From NCBI RefSeq assembly GCF_000239775.1, contig NZ_CAFI01000455.1, positions 1 to 64,000 on the forward strand: 64,000 bases of DNA. Direction: 5' to 3'. Below, piece by piece: positions 29,779-40,172 of the stretch. The translations under genes and the position numbers were made by a program. The first letter of the stretch is position 1. Each line of letters begins with the position of its first letter. The stretch comes from Bradyrhizobium sp. ORS 375. GTDB lineage: Bacteria > Pseudomonadota > Alphaproteobacteria > Rhizobiales > Xanthobacteraceae. Below the pieces are notes generated by a model, which did not search any database, had not been told where the DNA came from, and saw nothing but the letters and a program-made list of their open reading frames with translations.

Positions 29779-30465
29779 TCAGCGGTGGCCGAAGATCGCG
29801 GAGCCGACGCGGATGTGGGTGGCACCGAACTGGATCGCGGTGGCGAAATCGGCGCTCATGCCCATCGACAGGTTGGGAAGGCCATTGCGCGCGGCGATCT
29901 TGGCGGTGAGCGCAAAATGCGGACCCGGCGCCTCCTCGACTGGCGGGATGCACATCAGCCCCGAGATCTCGAGTCCATAATCCTTGCGGCAGGCGGCAAT
30001 GAAGGCGTCGGCGTCGCCAGGCGCGATGCCCGCCTTCTGCGGCTCCTCGCCGGTGTTGATCTGGACGAACAGCTGCGGATGCCGGCCCTGCGCCGCGATC
30101 TCCTTGGCCAGCGCCGAACAGAGGCTCGGCCGGTCCACCGAATGGACGGCGTCGAACAGCGCCACCGCCTCCTTGGCCTTGTTGGATTGCAGCGGCCCGA
30201 TCAGGTGCAGCGACAGCCCCGGATGCGCCGCCATCATGGCAGGCCATTTTCCCTTGGCCTCCTGAACCCTGTTCTCGCCGAACACAAGCTGTCCCGCCCG
30301 GATCACCGGCTCGATCGCGTCGGCGGAAAAGGTTTTCGACACAGCGATCAGCGTGACCGAGGCGCGATCGCGCCTGGCGTCGCTGCAGGCGCGCAGGATC
30401 TCCTGCTCGACCGCGGCCAGCGCTGAGGGGGCAGAGGAGGCGGAAGCGTTCGGGGCGTCGGGCAC
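29779..30465 (-). CDS. Pyridoxal phosphate homeostasis protein (YggS/PLPBP family)
   Basis: This PLP-binding TIM-barrel protein buffers free PLP and affects amino acid and keto acid pools. PLP attaches to Lys44 in LIAVSKTF. LVFGENRVQEAKGKW, LHLIGPLQSNKAK and SMGMSADFATAIQFGATHIRVG are family signatures. Length is 228 residues. Translation seems to begin at GTG 30465; a nearby ATG is out of frame. It is divergent from the first GGDEF gene. Confidence 0.92.
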   Translation of the reverse strand: MPDAPNASASSAPSALAAVEQEILRACSDARRDRASVTLIAVSKTFSADAIEPVIRAGQLVFGENRVQEAKGKWPAMMAAHPGLSLHLIGPLQSNKAKEAVALFDAVHSVDRPSLCSALAKEIAAQGRHPQLFVQINTGEEPQKAGIAPGDADAFIAACRKDYGLEISGLMCIPPVEEAPGPHFALTAKIAARNGLPNLSMGMSADFATAIQFGATHIRVGSAIFGHR

Positions 30466-30577
30466 GATGACATCCGTGGTTCGGTAGATTTACGGGTTTG
30501 GCTGCAATTTTACGGAGTTCGAAAAAGGGTTCTTGAACCCTTCCCCTTACCCTGCTCGCCGGGGGTAGGGGTCAGAA

Positions 30578-32275
30578 ATGCCAAGCATCCGCTTCAATCG
30601 CAATAGAGTGAAGCTGAACCGGCTGATGGGGATTCGCGCGCGCCTGGCGCTGCTTGCCCTGATTCTGGTTGCGCCGCTGATGTTGGAACGCGCCAGGTCC
30701 CTGGAAAGCGCCAGAACCCGGCAGATCGCGCTCGCCTCCGAGGAATTTTTCGGTCTCGCACGGCAGAGCGCCGACATGCAGCGCGAAGTCATCATGTCGG
30801 TGGAGACGGTGCTGAAGTCGACGGCCTATGTCCGGGCCTCCACCTCCGGCGTGAGCCGCAGCTGCGACATGATGCGGGCCAGCCTGCCGGCAACGCTGCC
30901 GTGGATCCGCACGCTGATGATCGCCGGCCGCGACGGCCGGATCCAGTGCTCGACCAACAACCAGTATGTCGGGCTCGATTTCAGTGACCGGCCATATTTC
31001 CGCGGCGCCCAGGAAGCACGCGACTTCGTGTTCAGCGATTATCTGCTGTCCAGGCCGGCGCAGACGCCGATCATGATGGCGGCCTATCCGGTCGGTGCGA
31101 TCACCGGCGACCCCGATGCGGTGATGCTGGCGAGCGTGAACCTGGAATGGATGTCCAAGATCATGAGCAATCTTGGCGGCCGCCCGGGCATCACCGCGGT
31201 GCTGATCGACAGCGAGGGAACCGTGCTGGCCGCGCCCGCCGACCGCACCGAGCTGATCGGGCGGCCGCTCGACAGCGTGCCGTTGCTGTCCGCCGTCGCC
31301 GAAGCTGCGATGAGCTCGAGCAAGCCGACGGAGACGTTGAGCTTCACGGCGGCCGACGGCTCCAAGCGCGCGATCACCTTCACGCGGATCGCGGACAGCG
31401 GATCGAGGCTGATCGTCAGCATCGACGAGACCCGCGTCACCGCCGCGATCGATCGCGAGATCCGCAATGCCTATCTGCAGGCCGGCCTGGTCTGCCTGAT
31501 CGTGCTGCTTGGCGCGCTGATCGCGGCCGAGAAGCTGATCGTGAAGCCGGTCAACATGCTTGCCGCGACAGCCAAGCGCTTCGGTCACGGCCATTGGACG
31601 GCGCGCGTCGCCACCAAGCATCTGCCGTCGGAGTTTCTGCCGCTGGCGAAATCGTTCAACGCCATGGCCGCCAAGCTCGGCCAGCGCGAGCGCGAGCTGG
31701 TTGCCGCCAACGACCGGCTGACGGTGATGGCGTCGATCGACATGCTTTCCGGCCTTGCCAACCGCCGCGGCTTCCAGAACCGCATCGACGTCGAATGGGC
31801 CCGCGCGCAGCAGACCGGCAGCGACCTCTCGCTGCTGATGATCGATGTCGATCATTTCAAGCTCTACAACGACACCTATGGCCATCCCGAGGGCGACGCC
31901 TGTCTGTCGCGACTCGGCGAGGCGCTGTCCGAGATCGCCGGCGCCACAACGGCTTTTGCCGGCCGTTATGGCGGCGAGGAGTTCTGCCTACTGCTGCCCG
32001 GCATGAGCGCCAGGCAGGCGCTCGAGATCGGTGAACAGGTCCGCGCCGCGGTGCTCGACCTGGAGCTGCCGCACGCAACGTCGGTGCATCAATGCGTCAC
32101 CGTCAGCGTCGGCGTCGCGTCGACACGACCCAACGAGTCACTCACGCCGGGTGACCTGATCGAGGCCGCCGATGCGGCGCTCTATGCCGCCAAGCATCGC
32201 GGCCGCAACACGGTGGTCGCGCATGGATTTGGTGAGATTGCCGAGGCCGGCGAAGGCGTGGCGCGCGCCAGCTGA
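30578..32275 (+). CDS. Membrane-anchored diguanylate cyclase with Cache-like sensor and HAMP
   Basis: The 565-residue protein has an N-terminal membrane helix (about 19-37), a periplasmic sensor region of about 240 residues that looks dCache-like (SDRPYFRGAQEARDFVFSDYL is typical), a second helix near 305-325, a HAMP-type linker, then GGDEF. The active-site motif is GGEEF at 465-469, which is competent in known cyclases. The RxxD inhibitory site expected five residues upstream is absent, so product feedback at that site is unlikely. It makes c-di-GMP if active. It converges on a second GGDEF gene 18 bases away. Confidence 0.87.
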   Translation: MPSIRFNRNRVKLNRLMGIRARLALLALILVAPLMLERARSLESARTRQIALASEEFFGLARQSADMQREVIMSVETVLKSTAYVRASTSGVSRSCDMMRASLPATLPWIRTLMIAGRDGRIQCSTNNQYVGLDFSDRPYFRGAQEARDFVFSDYLLSRPAQTPIMMAAYPVGAITGDPDAVMLASVNLEWMSKIMSNLGGRPGITAVLIDSEGTVLAAPADRTELIGRPLDSVPLLSAVAEAAMSSSKPTETLSFTAADGSKRAITFTRIADSGSRLIVSIDETRVTAAIDREIRNAYLQAGLVCLIVLLGALIAAEKLIVKPVNMLAATAKRFGHGHWTARVATKHLPSEFLPLAKSFNAMAAKLGQRERELVAANDRLTVMASIDMLSGLANRRGFQNRIDVEWARAQQTGSDLSLLMIDVDHFKLYNDTYGHPEGDACLSRLGEALSEIAGATTAFAGRYGGEEFCLLLPGMSARQALEIGEQVRAAVLDLELPHATSVHQCVTVSVGVASTRPNESLTPGDLIEAADAALYAAKHRGRNTVVAHGFGEIAEAGEGVARAS

Positions 32276-32293
32276 GCCGACGCGGCAAGCAGA

Positions 32294-33352
32294 TCAGCCC
32301 ACCGCCAGCTTGCGGTCGAGCTCGAGCTCGGTGACGACGCGGTTGCGGCCGAGCTTCTTGGCCAGATATAGCGCGCGATCGCAGCGGTCGATCAGATCGG
32401 CCATCGACTCGCCGAACTGGAACTGGCCGACGCCGATCGACACCGTGATCTGCGGCAGCACCTCGCCGGTCGAGCGGCGGGTGAACTGACAATCGGCGAT
32501 GGTGCGCCGGATGCGCTCGGCGATGGCGGTGCAGCCTTCGAGATCGGTCTCCGGCAGCACCGCGATCAGCTCCTCGCCGCCATAGCGGGCGGGAAGATCC
32601 TTCTCACGCACGCGCTCGCGCAGCGCCTTGGCGACCAGGCGCAGCACCTGGTCGCCGACGCCGTGGCCGTAATTGTCGTTGAACTTCTTGAAGTGATCGA
32701 CATCGATCAGGAGAATGCTGAGCGGCTCGTCGCGCTCCATCGCGTCGACCTGCGCATGACGGAAGAATTCTTCGAGCGCACGGCGGTTCGGCAGTCCGGT
32801 GAGCGTATCGGTGCGCGCGCGCTGCTCCGACTTGTTGAGCGAGTCCCTGATGGTGTCGAGCTCGCGCGACTTCTCGGCGAAGCTCGCCTCGAGCTTCGCC
32901 GCCCGCGCGGTCGCCTGCGCGAGCTCGCTGACGAGATTCTCGATCAGGATTTTCGGATCGACGCCCTGCTCGCTGCGCTCGGCAACGCCGTCGATCGCCG
33001 CCATGTGGGTGCGGTTGTCGGCGATCGCGGCGGTCAGATAGCTCTTGGCGGAGTCCATCACGCCATGCAGCTGCTGCGAGACTTTGTGAACGACGGCCGC
33101 TTCGGTGCCCTGCTGACCGATGTAGGTATCGAACAGTGCCTGGTTGGTGGTCTTATCAAACTTGCGCTTGTTGCTGACGAGAATGTCGACGGCGCGCTTC
33201 AGGTCCGAAGCCGAGCCGAGCGAGTATTTGAACCACAGATGAAAGTTGTTAGGCGTCGGTGGCACGCGCTGTTGAGCCATGGATTTCATGGCCTTTTCCG
33301 CGACAGTCGTCGCGTACTCGAAGTCAAGCTCGTCGAACGTAGCGCCGGACAC
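32294..33352 (-). CDS. Cytosolic diguanylate cyclase with unidentified N-terminal domain
   Basis: The 352-residue protein has a soluble N-terminal region (1-130) I do not recognise, containing PTPNNFHLWFKYSLG, then a coiled coil (about 140-180) and a GGDEF domain. The active site is GGEEL at 258-262 and the RxxD inhibitory site R249-E-K-D252 lies exactly five residues before it. So this cyclase should be subject to product inhibition, unlike its neighbour. No membrane segment is present. Start is GTG 33352. leuS is divergent beyond it. Confidence 0.87.
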   Translation of the reverse strand: MSGATFDELDFEYATTVAEKAMKSMAQQRVPPTPNNFHLWFKYSLGSASDLKRAVDILVSNKRKFDKTTNQALFDTYIGQQGTEAAVVHKVSQQLHGVMDSAKSYLTAAIADNRTHMAAIDGVAERSEQGVDPKILIENLVSELAQATARAAKLEASFAEKSRELDTIRDSLNKSEQRARTDTLTGLPNRRALEEFFRHAQVDAMERDEPLSILLIDVDHFKKFNDNYGHGVGDQVLRLVAKALRERVREKDLPARYGGEELIAVLPETDLEGCTAIAERIRRTIADCQFTRRSTGEVLPQITVSIGVGQFQFGESMADLIDRCDRALYLAKKLGRNRVVTELELDRKLAVG

Positions 33353-33606
33353 GATGAGGGTTGATCCCAGATGCGGGCTTTAAGCCTGGATTTGTGCACT
33401 CAGTGTCCCATTCAAGTCTTAACCGCGCCTCAACCCGACCTCCGACACTCCCGGCGGAGCGCGCAAAAAAATCGCGCGATTACCGTCGCTTAGCAGCTGC
33501 ACGAAATGGTATCATCATCTGCCGCCCCATTGACCGAGGTGCTGCTTTTGTGGCCTAGTCCGCCGTCTTGAAACGACGCGAATCCTCGAAAATTACAAGC
33601 GATTCC

Positions 33607-36231
33607 ATGACATCCGAACGCTACAACGCCCGTGAAGCCGAGCCGCGCTGGCAGCGCCAGTGGGACGACAAGGCGATTTTCGCCACCAAGAACGACGATC
33701 CGCGTCCGAAATACTACGTACTCGAGATGTTTCCCTATCCGTCGGGACGCATCCATATCGGCCATGTCCGTAATTATACCCTGGGTGACGTGCTGGCGCG
33801 GTTCATGCGCGCCAAGGGCTTCAACGTGCTGCATCCGATGGGGTGGGACGCGTTCGGCCTTCCGGCGGAGAACGCCGCGATCGAGCGCAAGGTCGCGCCG
33901 AAGGCGTGGACCTACGACAACATCGCCGCGATGAAGAAGCAGTTGCGCTCGATCGGCCTGTCGCTCGACTGGGCCCGCGAGTTCGCGACCTGCGATCCGT
34001 CCTACTACAAGCACCAGCAGAAGATGTTCCTGGACTTCATGCAAGCCGGGCTGGTGGAGCGCGAGCAGCGCAAGGTGAACTGGGATCCGGTCGACATGAC
34101 CGTGCTCGCCAACGAGCAGGTCATCGACGGCCGCGGCTGGCGCTCCGGTGCGGTGGTCGAACAGCGTGAGATGAACCAGTGGGTGTTCAAGATCACGAAG
34201 TACTCGCAGGAATTGCTGGACGCGCTCGACGGGCTGGATCGCTGGCCCGACAAGGTGCGGCTGATGCAGCGGAACTGGATCGGCCGCTCCGAAGGCCTGC
34301 TGATCCGCTTCGCGCTGGATCCGAAGACTGTGCCGGCTGGCGAGACCGAGCTGAAGATTTTCACGACGCGACCGGACACGCTGTTCGGCGCCAAATTCAT
34401 GGCGATCTCGGCCGACCATCCGCTGGCGCAGGCGGCCGCCGCCAAGAATCCCGAGCTCGCCGCGTTCATCGCCGAGATCAAGCGCATCGGTACCGCGCAA
34501 GAGGCGATCGACACCGCCGAGAAGCAGGGTTTCGACACCGGCATCCGTGCCGTGCATCCGTTCGACCCGAGCTGGACATTGCCGGTCTATGTCGCGAATT
34601 TCGTGCTGATGGAGTACGGCACCGGCGCCATCTTCGGCTGTCCGGCACATGACCAGCGCGACCTCGACTTCGTCAACAAATACGGTCTCGGCAACACGCC
34701 GGTGGTCTGCCCGGAAGGACAGGCCCCCGCGAGCTTCGTCATCACCGACACTGCTTTCGACGGTGACGGCCGAATGATCAACTCGCGCTTCCTCGATGGC
34801 ATGACGATCGCGCAGGCCAAGGACGAAGTCGCGAAGCGGCTGGAGAGCGAGCAGCGTGGCGGCTCACCAGTCGGCGAGCGCCAGGTCAATTTCCGCCTGC
34901 GCGACTGGGGCATCTCGCGGCAGCGCTATTGGGGCTGCCCGATCCCGGTGATCCACTGCGCCAAATGCGATGTCGTGCCGGTTCCGGCGAAGGACCTGCC
35001 GGTAGTGCTGCCTGACGACGTCACCTTCGACAAGCCGGGCAATGCGCTGGACCACCATCCGACCTGGAAGCACGTCACCTGCCCGAAATGCGGAGGCAAG
35101 GCGACGCGTGAAACCGATACCATGGACACCTTCGTGGATTCGTCCTGGTACTTCGCGCGCTTCACCGATCCGTGGAACGAGGCTGCGCCGACCACGCCTG
35201 CGGTGGCCAACCGGATGATGCCGGTCGACCAGTATATCGGTGGCGTCGAGCACGCGATCCTGCATCTGCTCTATAGCCGTTTCTTCACCCGCGCGATGAA
35301 GGCCACCGGTCACGTCGCGATGGACGAGCCATTCGCCGGCATGTTCACGCAGGGCATGGTGGTGCACGAGACCTACCAGAAGGCCGACGGCACCTACGTC
35401 AATCCAGCCGACGTGAAGATCGAGGTCGGCGGCAATGGCCGCCGCGCGGTGCTGACCGCCACCGGCGAGGACATCACGATCGGTCCGATCGAGAAGATGT
35501 CGAAGTCGAAGAAGAACACCGTCGATCCCGACGACATCATCGAGAGCTACGGCGCCGACGTCGCGCGCTGGTTCATGCTGTCGGACTCGCCGCCGGATCG
35601 CGACGTGATCTGGAGCGACGAGCGGGTTCAGGGCGCGGCCCGGTTTGTCCAACGCCTGTGGCGGCTGGTCAACGAATCGGTCGCGGCCTCCGCCGAGGCC
35701 CCCTCCTCCCGCCCGGCCACGTTCGGCCCGGACGCGCTGGCGCTGCGCAAGGCCGCGCATGGCGCGCTCGACAAGGTGACCGGCGGCATCGAGCGGCTGC
35801 ACTTCAACGTCTGCCTGGCGCATATCCGCGAATTCGCCAATGCGCTGGCCGACGTGCTGGGCCGGCCGGCCAAGCCGGCGCCGGACCTCGCCTGGGCGAT
35901 CCGCGAGGCGGCCGGCATCCTGGTGCAGCTGTTCTCGCCGATGATGCCGCATCTCGCCGAAGAATGCTGGCAGGTGCTGGGTCACTCCGGGCTGATTTCG
36001 GAAGCCGCCTGGCCGCAAATCGAACGAGATTTGCTGGTTGAGGACAGCATGACCCTGGTGGTGCAGGTCAACGGCAAGAAGCGCGGAGAAGTCACAGTCG
36101 CCAGCAACGCGCAGAATCCGGAAATTGAGTCTGCCGTTTTGGCCCTCGATGCAGTAAAACTGGCGCTGGACGGCAAGCCCGTCCGCAAGGTGATCATTGT
36201 TCCCAAGAGGATCGTGAATGTCGTCGGCTAG
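33607..36231 (+). CDS. leuS: Leucyl-tRNA synthetase
   Basis: LeuRS charges tRNA-Leu. The 874-residue class I synthetase has HIGH at 50-53 within [17 protein letters not shown], and KMSKS near residue 630 in EKMSKSKKN. The editing domain (CP1) is present, with [10 protein letters not shown] and the acidic [17 protein letters not shown] zinc-type CxxC pair occurs in CAKC and CPKCGG. ATG 33607 is preferred to an open start at 33568. lptE begins inside its last codons with a 14-base overlap. Confidence 0.97.
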   Translation: MTSERYNAREAEPRWQRQWDDKAIFATKNDDPRPKYYVLEMFPYPSGRIHIGHVRNYTLGDVLARFMRAKGFNVLHPMGWDAFGLPAENAAIERKVAPKAWTYDNIAAMKKQLRSIGLSLDWAREFATCDPSYYKHQQKMFLDFMQAGLVEREQRKVNWDPVDMTVLANEQVIDGRGWRSGAVVEQREMNQWVFKITKYSQELLDALDGLDRWPDKVRLMQRNWIGRSEGLLIRFALDPKTVPAGETELKIFTTRPDTLFGAKFMAISADHPLAQAAAAKNPELAAFIAEIKRIGTAQEAIDTAEKQGFDTGIRAVHPFDPSWTLPVYVANFVLMEYGTGAIFGCPAHDQRDLDFVNKYGLGNTPVVCPEGQAPASFVITDTAFDGDGRMINSRFLDGMTIAQAKDEVAKRLESEQRGGSPVGERQVNFRLRDWGISRQRYWGCPIPVIHCAKCDVVPVPAKDLPVVLPDDVTFDKPGNALDHHPTWKHVTCPKCGGKATRETDTMDTFVDSSWYFARFTDPWNEAAPTTPAVANRMMPVDQYIGGVEHAILHLLYSRFFTRAMKATGHVAMDEPFAGMFTQGMVVHETYQKADGTYVNPADVKIEVGGNGRRAVLTATGEDITIGPIEKMSKSKKNTVDPDDIIESYGADVARWFMLSDSPPDRDVIWSDERVQGAARFVQRLWRLVNESVAASAEAPSSRPATFGPDALALRKAAHGALDKVTGGIERLHFNVCLAHIREFANALADVLGRPAKPAPDLAWAIREAAGILVQLFSPMMPHLAEECWQVLGHSGLISEAAWPQIERDLLVEDSMTLVVQVNGKKRGEVTVASNAQNPEIESAVLALDAVKLALDGKPVRKVIIVPKRIVNVVG

Positions 36232-36769
36232 GTTTCGGATCGCTGCGCGGCTGATTGCTGTGGCCGCCCTGGCCGGGCTGACGGCCGGCTGCTTCCAGCC
36301 GATGTATGCCGAGCATGCCGACGGCACCCCGGGCCTGCGCGACAAGCTGATGGGCGTCGAGCTGCCGCCGGTCGACAAACCGAACGCCTCGCCCGAGGCG
36401 CGCATCGGCGTCGACATCCGCAACGCGCTCGCCTTCAAGCTCTACGGCACCGCGACCGGCACGGCCCCGACCCACAAGCTGGTGCTGAAGTTCCAGACCA
36501 GCCGGTCATCGCTGATCGTGTCGCAGACCACCGGCCTGCCGACCACGGAGAATGTCGGCATCGACGTGCAGTACAATCTGGTGGATCTGGCGACCAACAA
36601 GTCGGTCATGACCGGCACGACCTTCGCGCGCACGTCCTATGACATCCCGGGCTCGTACCAGCGCTTCGCCCGGCAGCGCGCATTCCGCGACGCCGAGGAT
36701 CGCGCCTCCGAGGAGGTCGCCGAGAAGATCAAGACCCGGCTCGCGGCCTTCTTCACCGCGGGCACCTGA
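36218..36769 (+). CDS. lptE: LPS-assembly lipoprotein LptE
   Basis: LptE plugs the LptD barrel that inserts lipopolysaccharide in the outer membrane. The 183-residue protein has a lipoprotein signal with lipobox LTAGC (Cys25) and the usual leading FQPMYAE. Weak sequence conservation is normal for this family; identity rests on the leuS-lptE-holA order plus these features. It starts 14 bases inside leuS. holA begins 18 bases after its stop. Confidence 0.88.
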   Translation: MSSARFRIAARLIAVAALAGLTAGCFQPMYAEHADGTPGLRDKLMGVELPPVDKPNASPEARIGVDIRNALAFKLYGTATGTAPTHKLVLKFQTSRSSLIVSQTTGLPTTENVGIDVQYNLVDLATNKSVMTGTTFARTSYDIPGSYQRFARQRAFRDAEDRASEEVAEKIKTRLAAFFTAGT

Positions 36770-36787
36770 CGCACGGCTGACACCGCC

Positions 36788-37816
36788 GTGGTCGCGCTGC
36801 GCGGACGAGACATCGACGCCTTCCTTGCCAAGCCGGATGCGGCTCGTCCGCTGATCTTGTTGTACGGCCCGGATGCCGGCCTGGTCCGCGAGCGGGCCGA
36901 GGCACTGATCGCGTCCGCCGTCGATAATCCCGACGATCCGTTTTCCGTGGTCCGGCTCGATGGCGACGAGCTGGCGGCCGAGCCGTCGCGGCTGGTCGAC
37001 GAGGCCATGACCGTACCGCTGTTCGGCGGCCGCCGCGCCATTCGCGTCCGCGCGGGATCCCGGACCTTTGCCAGCGGCGTCGAGACGCTGAGCCAGATGA
37101 ATGTGCGCGACTGCCGCATCGTCATCGAGGCCGGCGACATCCGGCCGGACTCACCCTTACGCAAGATCTGCGAGAAGGCGGCGAGCGCGGTGGCGATCGG
37201 CTGTTATCCGGACACCGAGCGTGACCTCGCCAAGCTGATCGACGACGAGCTGCGCATGGCCAGCCTGCGCATCGCGCCCGACGCCCGCGCCTATCTGATG
37301 GCGCTGCTCGGCGGCGACCGGCAGGCCTCGCGCAACGAGGTCCGCAAGCTGACGCTGTTCGCCCATGGCGAAGGCGAGGTGACGCTCGATCATGTGATGG
37401 CCGTGGTCGCCGACGCCTCCGAGATGAAGCTCGACCCGATCGTCGACGGCGCCTTCGGCGGCAAGCCCGATGTGGTCGAGACCGAGTTCGGCAAGGCGAT
37501 GATCGCCGGCACGTATCCCGGCGTCATCATCTCGGCTGCGCAACGACATGCCGCATGGCTGCACAAGTCGGCGCTCGCGGTGGCCGCTGGCACGCCGGTA
37601 TCGAGCATCCTCGAAGGTGGCTTCCCGCGGCTGCACTTCTCGCGCAAGCCGAGCGCGGAAACAGCGCTGCGCAACTTCTCCCCTACCCGCTTGCTGCCGA
37701 TCATCGACCAGCTCGCGACCGCCGCGCTGGAGATGCGCAAGCAGCCTGGACTCGCGGCCGCGATCGCGCAACGGACGCTGCTGTCGATCGCGGTGGCGGC
37801 GCGGCGCAAGGGGTGA
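36788..37816 (+). CDS. holA: DNA polymerase III delta subunit
   Basis: The delta subunit opens the beta clamp within the clamp loader. The 342-residue protein starts VALRGRDIDAFLA and has the LLYGPDAGLVRERA motif, a degenerate AAA+ N-terminus, then the three-domain layout with GRRAIRVRAGS and GGDRQASRNEVRKLTLFA. Start is GTG 36788. It ends the leuS operon and faces parB across a repeat-containing 416-base gap. Confidence 0.93.
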   Translation: MVALRGRDIDAFLAKPDAARPLILLYGPDAGLVRERAEALIASAVDNPDDPFSVVRLDGDELAAEPSRLVDEAMTVPLFGGRRAIRVRAGSRTFASGVETLSQMNVRDCRIVIEAGDIRPDSPLRKICEKAASAVAIGCYPDTERDLAKLIDDELRMASLRIAPDARAYLMALLGGDRQASRNEVRKLTLFAHGEGEVTLDHVMAVVADASEMKLDPIVDGAFGGKPDVVETEFGKAMIAGTYPGVIISAAQRHAAWLHKSALAVAAGTPVSSILEGGFPRLHFSRKPSAETALRNFSPTRLLPIIDQLATAALEMRKQPGLAAAIAQRTLLSIAVAARRKG

Positions 37817-37934
37817 TCGTGGGCGGCAGGCTGGCGCGCTGAAGACGACGTCGAGAGCTTCGACTCGAATGAATTTTTCAGCCCGAGTGGACCGTCAGCC
37901 CGTGGGGATCCGAGACCGCTCTCCAACCTCCGCC

Positions 37935-38035
37935 GTCATTCCGGGGCGCCCGAAGGGCGAGCCCGGAATCCATCGGGCCGCAGCACCTTCCGTGACATGG
38001 ATTCCGGGCTCGTGCTGCGCGCGCCCCGGAATGAC
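37935..38035. repeat. Dispersed inverted repeat, family A copy 3
   Basis: Outer ends GTCATTCCGGGGCG and CGCCCCGGAATGAC are exact reverse complements. Left-arm text GAGCCCGGAATCCAT faces ATGGATTCCGGGCTC. It lies in the gap between convergent holA and parB. Confidence 0.82.
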
Positions 38036-38130
38036 GGAGGAGAGCGCCGGGGTTCGCGTTGGGCAGCCACTGTCAGGACAAACCGTCGTACACGCTGTCG
38101 TCAGTTGAGTAGCTCTTCCAGTCAGTAGCT

Positions 38131-38150
38131 CGTCAAGCCCGGCCATGACG
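38131..38150. repeat. Half copy of repeat family B
   Basis: CGTCAAGCCCGGCCATGACG matches one arm of the family B repeats without its partner. It probably is a decayed copy. The rest of the gap to parB (38151-38232) holds nothing I can name. Confidence 0.6.
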
Positions 38151-38232
38151 AGGGAGAGAGCGTCTCAATAGCTGAAAGAAATTAGGCCGAGCTCATCGGT
38201 GCCACGATGAAGTAAGCGCCGCGCCCTCACAC

Positions 38233-39129
38233 CTAACCCTGCTCAAGCCGCCGCATCACCTCGTCGAGCTGCTCGAGGCTGCGGTAGGTGATCTGCACCG
38301 TGCCGCCGGGATCGCGGTGGCTGATCGAGACGTTCAGGCCGAGCGCATCGCCGACACGCTTCTCCAGCGCGATCGTGTCGGCGTCCTTCTTTTCCGCCGG
38401 CGCGCTGCCGCCCGCGCTGCGCGGCTTCTGCGGCTTGCGCTCGGGAACGCCTTCCTCATGCGCGAGCGCCTCGGTCTGGCGGACGTTCAGCCCTTCCGCA
38501 ATGATCTTCTTCGCCGCCGTCAGCGGGTCCGGCAGGTTGATCAGCGCGCGCGCATGGCCGGCCGAAATCTCGCCGGTGGCGATGAAGCCCTGCACCTCCG
38601 CCGGCAGCTTGGTGAGCCGCATCATGTTGGCGACGTGGCTGCGGCTCTTGCCGACGATCTTGGCGATCTCTTCCTGATTGCGTTTGAACTCGTTGGCAAG
38701 CGCGTGATAGCCCTGCGCCTCTTCCATCGGGTTGAGGTCCTCGCGCTGCACGTTCTCGATGATTGCGAGCTCCAGCGCATCGCTGTCGCTGACATCGACC
38801 GGGACGATCGGGACTTCGTGCAGGCCGGCGGCCTGCGACGCCCGCCAGCGCCGCTCGCCCGCGATGATCTCGAAGCGGTCCTGCTGGCCCTTGATCGGAC
38901 GCACCACGATCGGCTGGATCACGCCGTGCTGCTTGATCGAGGCCGAGAGCTCGGCGAGCTCGCCGTCGGAAAACGTCTTGCGCGGATTGCGCGGGTTCGG
39001 CTTGAGAAACTCGATCGGCACCTTGCGCTGATTGCGCGGCCGCTCCGGCGGCGCGCCGGCCTCGCGGTTCACGTCACCGATCAGACTTGCCAGGCCCCGG
39101 CCCAGACGCGATCGCGACTCCTCCGCCAT
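38233..39129 (-). CDS. parB: Chromosome partitioning protein ParB
   Basis: ParB binds parS sites, spreads as a CTP-dependent DNA clamp and loads SMC. The 298-residue protein starts with a basic patch SRLGRGLASLIGDV that contacts ParA, then NPRNPRKTF, the CTP-binding GERRWRA at 91-97, and a helix-turn-helix with VGKSRSHVANMMRLTKLP. Start ATG 39129 has AAGGAGAAGGCG upstream. It follows parA by 160 bases on the same strand. Six parS sites lie 1.6-3.8 kb upstream. Confidence 0.96.
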   Translation of the reverse strand: MAEESRSRLGRGLASLIGDVNREAGAPPERPRNQRKVPIEFLKPNPRNPRKTFSDGELAELSASIKQHGVIQPIVVRPIKGQQDRFEIIAGERRWRASQAAGLHEVPIVPVDVSDSDALELAIIENVQREDLNPMEEAQGYHALANEFKRNQEEIAKIVGKSRSHVANMMRLTKLPAEVQGFIATGEISAGHARALINLPDPLTAAKKIIAEGLNVRQTEALAHEEGVPERKPQKPRSAGGSAPAEKKDADTIALEKRVGDALGLNVSISHRDPGGTVQITYRSLEQLDEVMRRLEQG

Positions 39130-39289
39130 CGCCTTCTCCTTTGGATTCACGTCACGCTCCACTTGCGTCTGCTGCCGAACCGCGGCCTCGGCGCAATGAA
39201 AGGGGATTGCGAACCCCGCCTCCGGAATTCGCCGTCATCCCCGACTGAGGACCGGCTGACTCGATGTCAGCCAGAGATATGGCAACTGA

Positions 39290-40141
39290 TCAGTTGGCGC
39301 GCAGGTCGCGCTCGCGCTGGATGACCTCGGTCGCGAGCTTCAGATAGGCCTCGCTGCCGACGCACTTGAGGTCATAGACCAGCACCGGCTTGCCATAGGA
39401 CGGCGCTTCGGAGATGCGCACGTTGCGCGGGATCATCGTGTTGTAGACCTTCGATCCCATGAATTGACGGACGTCGGCCACGACCTGGTTGGACAGGTTG
39501 TTGCGCGAGTCGAACATCGTCAGCACGATGCCATGGATCGACAGGTTCGGGTTCAAGGTCGAGCGCACCTGCTCCACAGTCTGTAAGAGTTGCGACAGAC
39601 CTTCGAGCGCGAAGAACTCGCACTGCAGCGGCACCAGGATCGCATCCGAGGCGGCCATCGCGTTGACGGTCAGCAGGTTCAGCGACGGCGGGCAGTCGAC
39701 CAGCACATAGGTGTAGTCGTTCTCCGGCGAGACGTTGTTGTTGAGGCCGGCGATCGCGTCGCGCAGGCGGAAGGCGCGGTTGGCGCTGGTGCCGAGCTCG
39801 AGCTCCAGACCCGACAAGTCCATCGTTGAGGAGGCGATGTGAAGGCGCGGCACGGCGGTCGCAACGACGGCGTCGCGCAGCGAGGCCTCGCCGATCAGCA
39901 CGTCGTAGGTCGAGCAGTTGCGGCTGCCGCGGTCGATGCCGAGACCGGTCGAGGCGTTGCCCTGCGGATCGAGATCGACGATCAGCACGCGCTCGCCGAT
40001 GGCGGCCAGCGCGGTGCCCAGGTTGATCGCGGTCGTCGTCTTGCCGACCCCGCCCTTCTGATTGGCGAGCGCCAGGATGCGCGGATGCCCCTCCGGGTGC
40101 GGAGCCCTATCTTCTTGATAAATCTGATCAATTACGGACAT
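39290..40141 (-). CDS. parA: Chromosome partitioning ATPase ParA
   Basis: ParA is the Walker-type ATPase that moves ParB-parS complexes. The deviant Walker A KGGVGKTT lies at residues 29-36 of 283, followed by the LIVDLDPQGNASTGLG motif and VLVDCPPSLNLLTVNA. The open frame extends to 40252, but ATG 40141 fits the family N-terminus. The start is 31 bases after the rsmG stop, giving the standard rsmG-parA-parB order. Confidence 0.96.
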   Translation of the reverse strand: MSVIDQIYQEDRAPHPEGHPRILALANQKGGVGKTTTAINLGTALAAIGERVLIVDLDPQGNASTGLGIDRGSRNCSTYDVLIGEASLRDAVVATAVPRLHIASSTMDLSGLELELGTSANRAFRLRDAIAGLNNNVSPENDYTYVLVDCPPSLNLLTVNAMAASDAILVPLQCEFFALEGLSQLLQTVEQVRSTLNPNLSIHGIVLTMFDSRNNLSNQVVADVRQFMGSKVYNTMIPRNVRISEAPSYGKPVLVYDLKCVGSEAYLKLATEVIQRERDLRAN

Positions 40142-40172
40142 GCGCAGTCGCCATGGTTGTTGCGGCGGGAGT

